From positions 1-15,090 of the forward strand of contig PAZI01000015.1 in the NCBI GenBank assembly GCA_002715545.1: a stretch of DNA of 15,090 bases, in the 5' to 3' direction. A program made the position numbers and the translations under genes. The notes under the pieces were generated by a model. The model saw only the letters and a program-made list of their open reading frames with translations, ran no database searches and was not told where the DNA came from. Of this stretch, positions 13,891 through 15,090 are shown piece by piece; positions within the stretch are counted from its first letter, which is position 1; the number at the start of each line of letters is the position of its first letter. Origin of the DNA: Methanobacteriota archaeon. Lineage in GTDB: Archaea > Thermoplasmatota > Poseidoniia > Poseidoniales > SP79.

Positions 13891-15060
13891 TCAACGCTGC
13901 GCGTTGATGCGCTCGATAATCTGGTCCTTCGTCCCCGAAGCAGACAGTTCAAGAGACTTGGCAAGTGCTTGGAGATCTGACTTTTTCAGTTTCTTCAACT
14001 CTTCTTCCGAAGGGATAGTACTGGTTGGTTGCTTCCCTCCAAGAGAGGTTATCGTGTCATGTGCGGCCTTTAATTCAGATTGTAAACGTGCTGCTTCAGA
14101 TTGAAGGTTATTCATAGCGACATGAGCATCCTTTTTCTTGGTCTGAGCGACCTTCATCGCTTCCTTGACTTCGGTAAGGCGTGATGACGTGTCATCCAAT
14201 TCAACACTTAATCCCTCAAGTGAAGATTGTTCTGATTCCATCTCAGTAGCTATCTCTTCCGCAGCTAATTTGGCTTCATCGACTTTTGTGGAAAGTGCTG
14301 AAAGTGCGTCCTTGTCCTTCTTAGAACCACTATCAGCGGCGACTAATTTCTTCTCAAGTTCCTTCACTTTATTCTTGGCTGACTTCTGCTCCGCACCAAG
14401 TGTCGTTAATCGCTGTTCTGTTGATTTACGCTCTTCTTCCAAGGTCTTGATTCGATTCTCCATCTGAGTCCTAGACATGAGGCGCATGTCCTGCTCTGCA
14501 TCAAGTGGATACTCCCTCAGGGCACGAGAGATCATAATGTCAAGTTCTGGAAGATCGATTCGGCCGTCACCATTGATATCGACTGCACGGATGAGACGAT
14601 CTACATCACCCGGTGCTAAGTCATCAATATCCATCCGCATCATGCCTTCTCGGAATTCATACGGAGTGAGAGAGCCATCTCCATCTAGGTCAAGATCTCG
14701 GAACAATTCGTAGACTGACATCCTCGTGAAATGAATGCTATGGGCAAGTTGAACAAGTTCTGGATCAAGAGGTGGTTCCTCGTCATCCTCTGAAATGATA
14801 TTCACCATACTTCTTCCAGATGGAGGAAGGGCAGCTTTTGGATTGAAGTCAAGAACTGTGTCAAGTGACAGGCCCATAGACAGGAACCCGCGCATAGTGT
14901 GCCTGCCGGCAGGAATCTGTTGTCTGAACACCTCAACTTCATGTGAGGAGATCTTACTCGAAAGTTCATGTACTCGGCCACGATATGAAGTTGTTATCAT
15001 ATTCATTGCAAGAGCAATACTACCAATTACTGCACCATAGAAGAAAAATGCCTCTGTCAT
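13891..15060 (-). CDS. Membrane-anchored protein with two EF-hands, a long coiled coil and a C-terminal SAP-like domain
   Basis: This 389-residue protein is of unknown function but clear architecture. An N-terminal hydrophobic helix (about 4-22) is followed by basic residues, so the rest is probably cytosolic. Two perfect EF-hand loops lie at 124-135 (DLDGDGSLTPYE) and 161-172 (DINGDGRIDLPE). Positions 1, 3, 5, 6 and 12 are all canonical, and the loops are spaced 37 residues apart as in a paired EF-hand unit. Residues about 195-340 are highly charged heptad-like sequence, a long coiled coil. Residues about 353-387 (LKKLKKSDLQALAKSL, then GTKDQIIERINAQ) match the SAP helix-turn-helix that usually binds nucleic acid. 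The family as a whole is not known to me. It is the first visible gene of the minus cluster, 9 bases before the GTPase gene. The frame stays open to the window edge, so the start may lie further upstream; ATG 15060 has GGTG 6 bases before it. Confidence 0.82.
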   Translation of the reverse strand: MTEAFFFYGAVIGSIALAMNMITTSYRGRVHELSSKISSHEVEVFRQQIPAGRHTMRGFLSMGLSLDTVLDFNPKAALPPSGRSMVNIISEDDEEPPLDPELVQLAHSIHFTRMSVYELFRDLDLDGDGSLTPYEFREGMMRMDIDDLAPGDVDRLIRAVDINGDGRIDLPELDIMISRALREYPLDAEQDMRLMSRTQMENRIKTLEEERKSTEQRLTTLGAEQKSAKNKVKELEKKLVAADSGSKKDKDALSALSTKVDEAKLAAEEIATEMESEQSSLEGLSVELDDTSSRLTEVKEAMKVAQTKKKDAHVAMNNLQSEAARLQSELKAAHDTITSLGGKQPTSTIPSEEELKKLKKSDLQALAKSLELSASGTKDQIIERINAQR

Positions 15061-15090
15061 GATTGCACCACGTACACCATCAACCTGTAG

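Overview
The window looks like a chromosomal piece of an uncultivated planktonic euryarchaeon, most likely Marine Group II (Candidatus Poseidoniales) or a close relative. The evidence is as follows. There is an archaeal uL11-uL1-uL10(P0)-P1 ribosomal cluster whose two stalk proteins end in the archaeal/eukaryotic acidic GLGDLFG tail. An archaeal-type YchF/OLA1-like GTPase with a four-cysteine insert is present. The ribosomal genes carry strong GAGGTGA Shine-Dalgarno sites. A very long secreted beta-propeller plus thrombospondin-type-3 (TSP3) protein is also typical of this lineage. The taxonomic call is inference; no rRNA gene is present.

Layout: positions 1-9615 are all on the plus strand. 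A broken or truncated uL11 gene comes first. It is followed by rpl1, rplP0 and rpl12/P1, which are tightly packed, with overlapping starts and strong ribosome-binding sites. Next come an unrecognised 170-aa gene whose 5' end holds two strong hairpins, a membrane-anchored alpha/beta hydrolase (ATGA overlap), a small membrane-anchored secreted protein, and a flavin-dependent pyridine-nucleotide oxidoreductase that has lost both redox cysteines. The strand ends with a 1087-aa surface protein: signal peptide, SBBP propeller, TSP3 stalk, transmembrane helix, and a WW- or DUF2510-like cytosolic tail.

Positions 9618-15060 are all on the minus strand and face the surface-protein gene with a spacer of only 2 bases. 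In order of transcription they encode: a membrane-anchored protein with two canonical EF-hands, a long coiled coil and a C-terminal SAP-like domain; the YchF-like GTPase; an AlgC-like phosphomannomutase/phosphoglucomutase; and a bifunctional NAD(P)HX epimerase/dehydratase (Nnr). Gaps of 9, 38 and 38 bases suggest one operon.

The plus-strand genes combine core translation with envelope functions. The minus-strand genes combine translation-associated GTPase, sugar activation and cofactor repair with a putative calcium-responsive membrane protein. I see no mobile element, CRISPR array, tRNA or rRNA. The best candidates for undescribed biology are the EF-hand/coiled-coil/SAP membrane protein, the cysteine-free flavoenzyme, the WW-like tail, and the RNA hairpins flanking the ribosomal operon.
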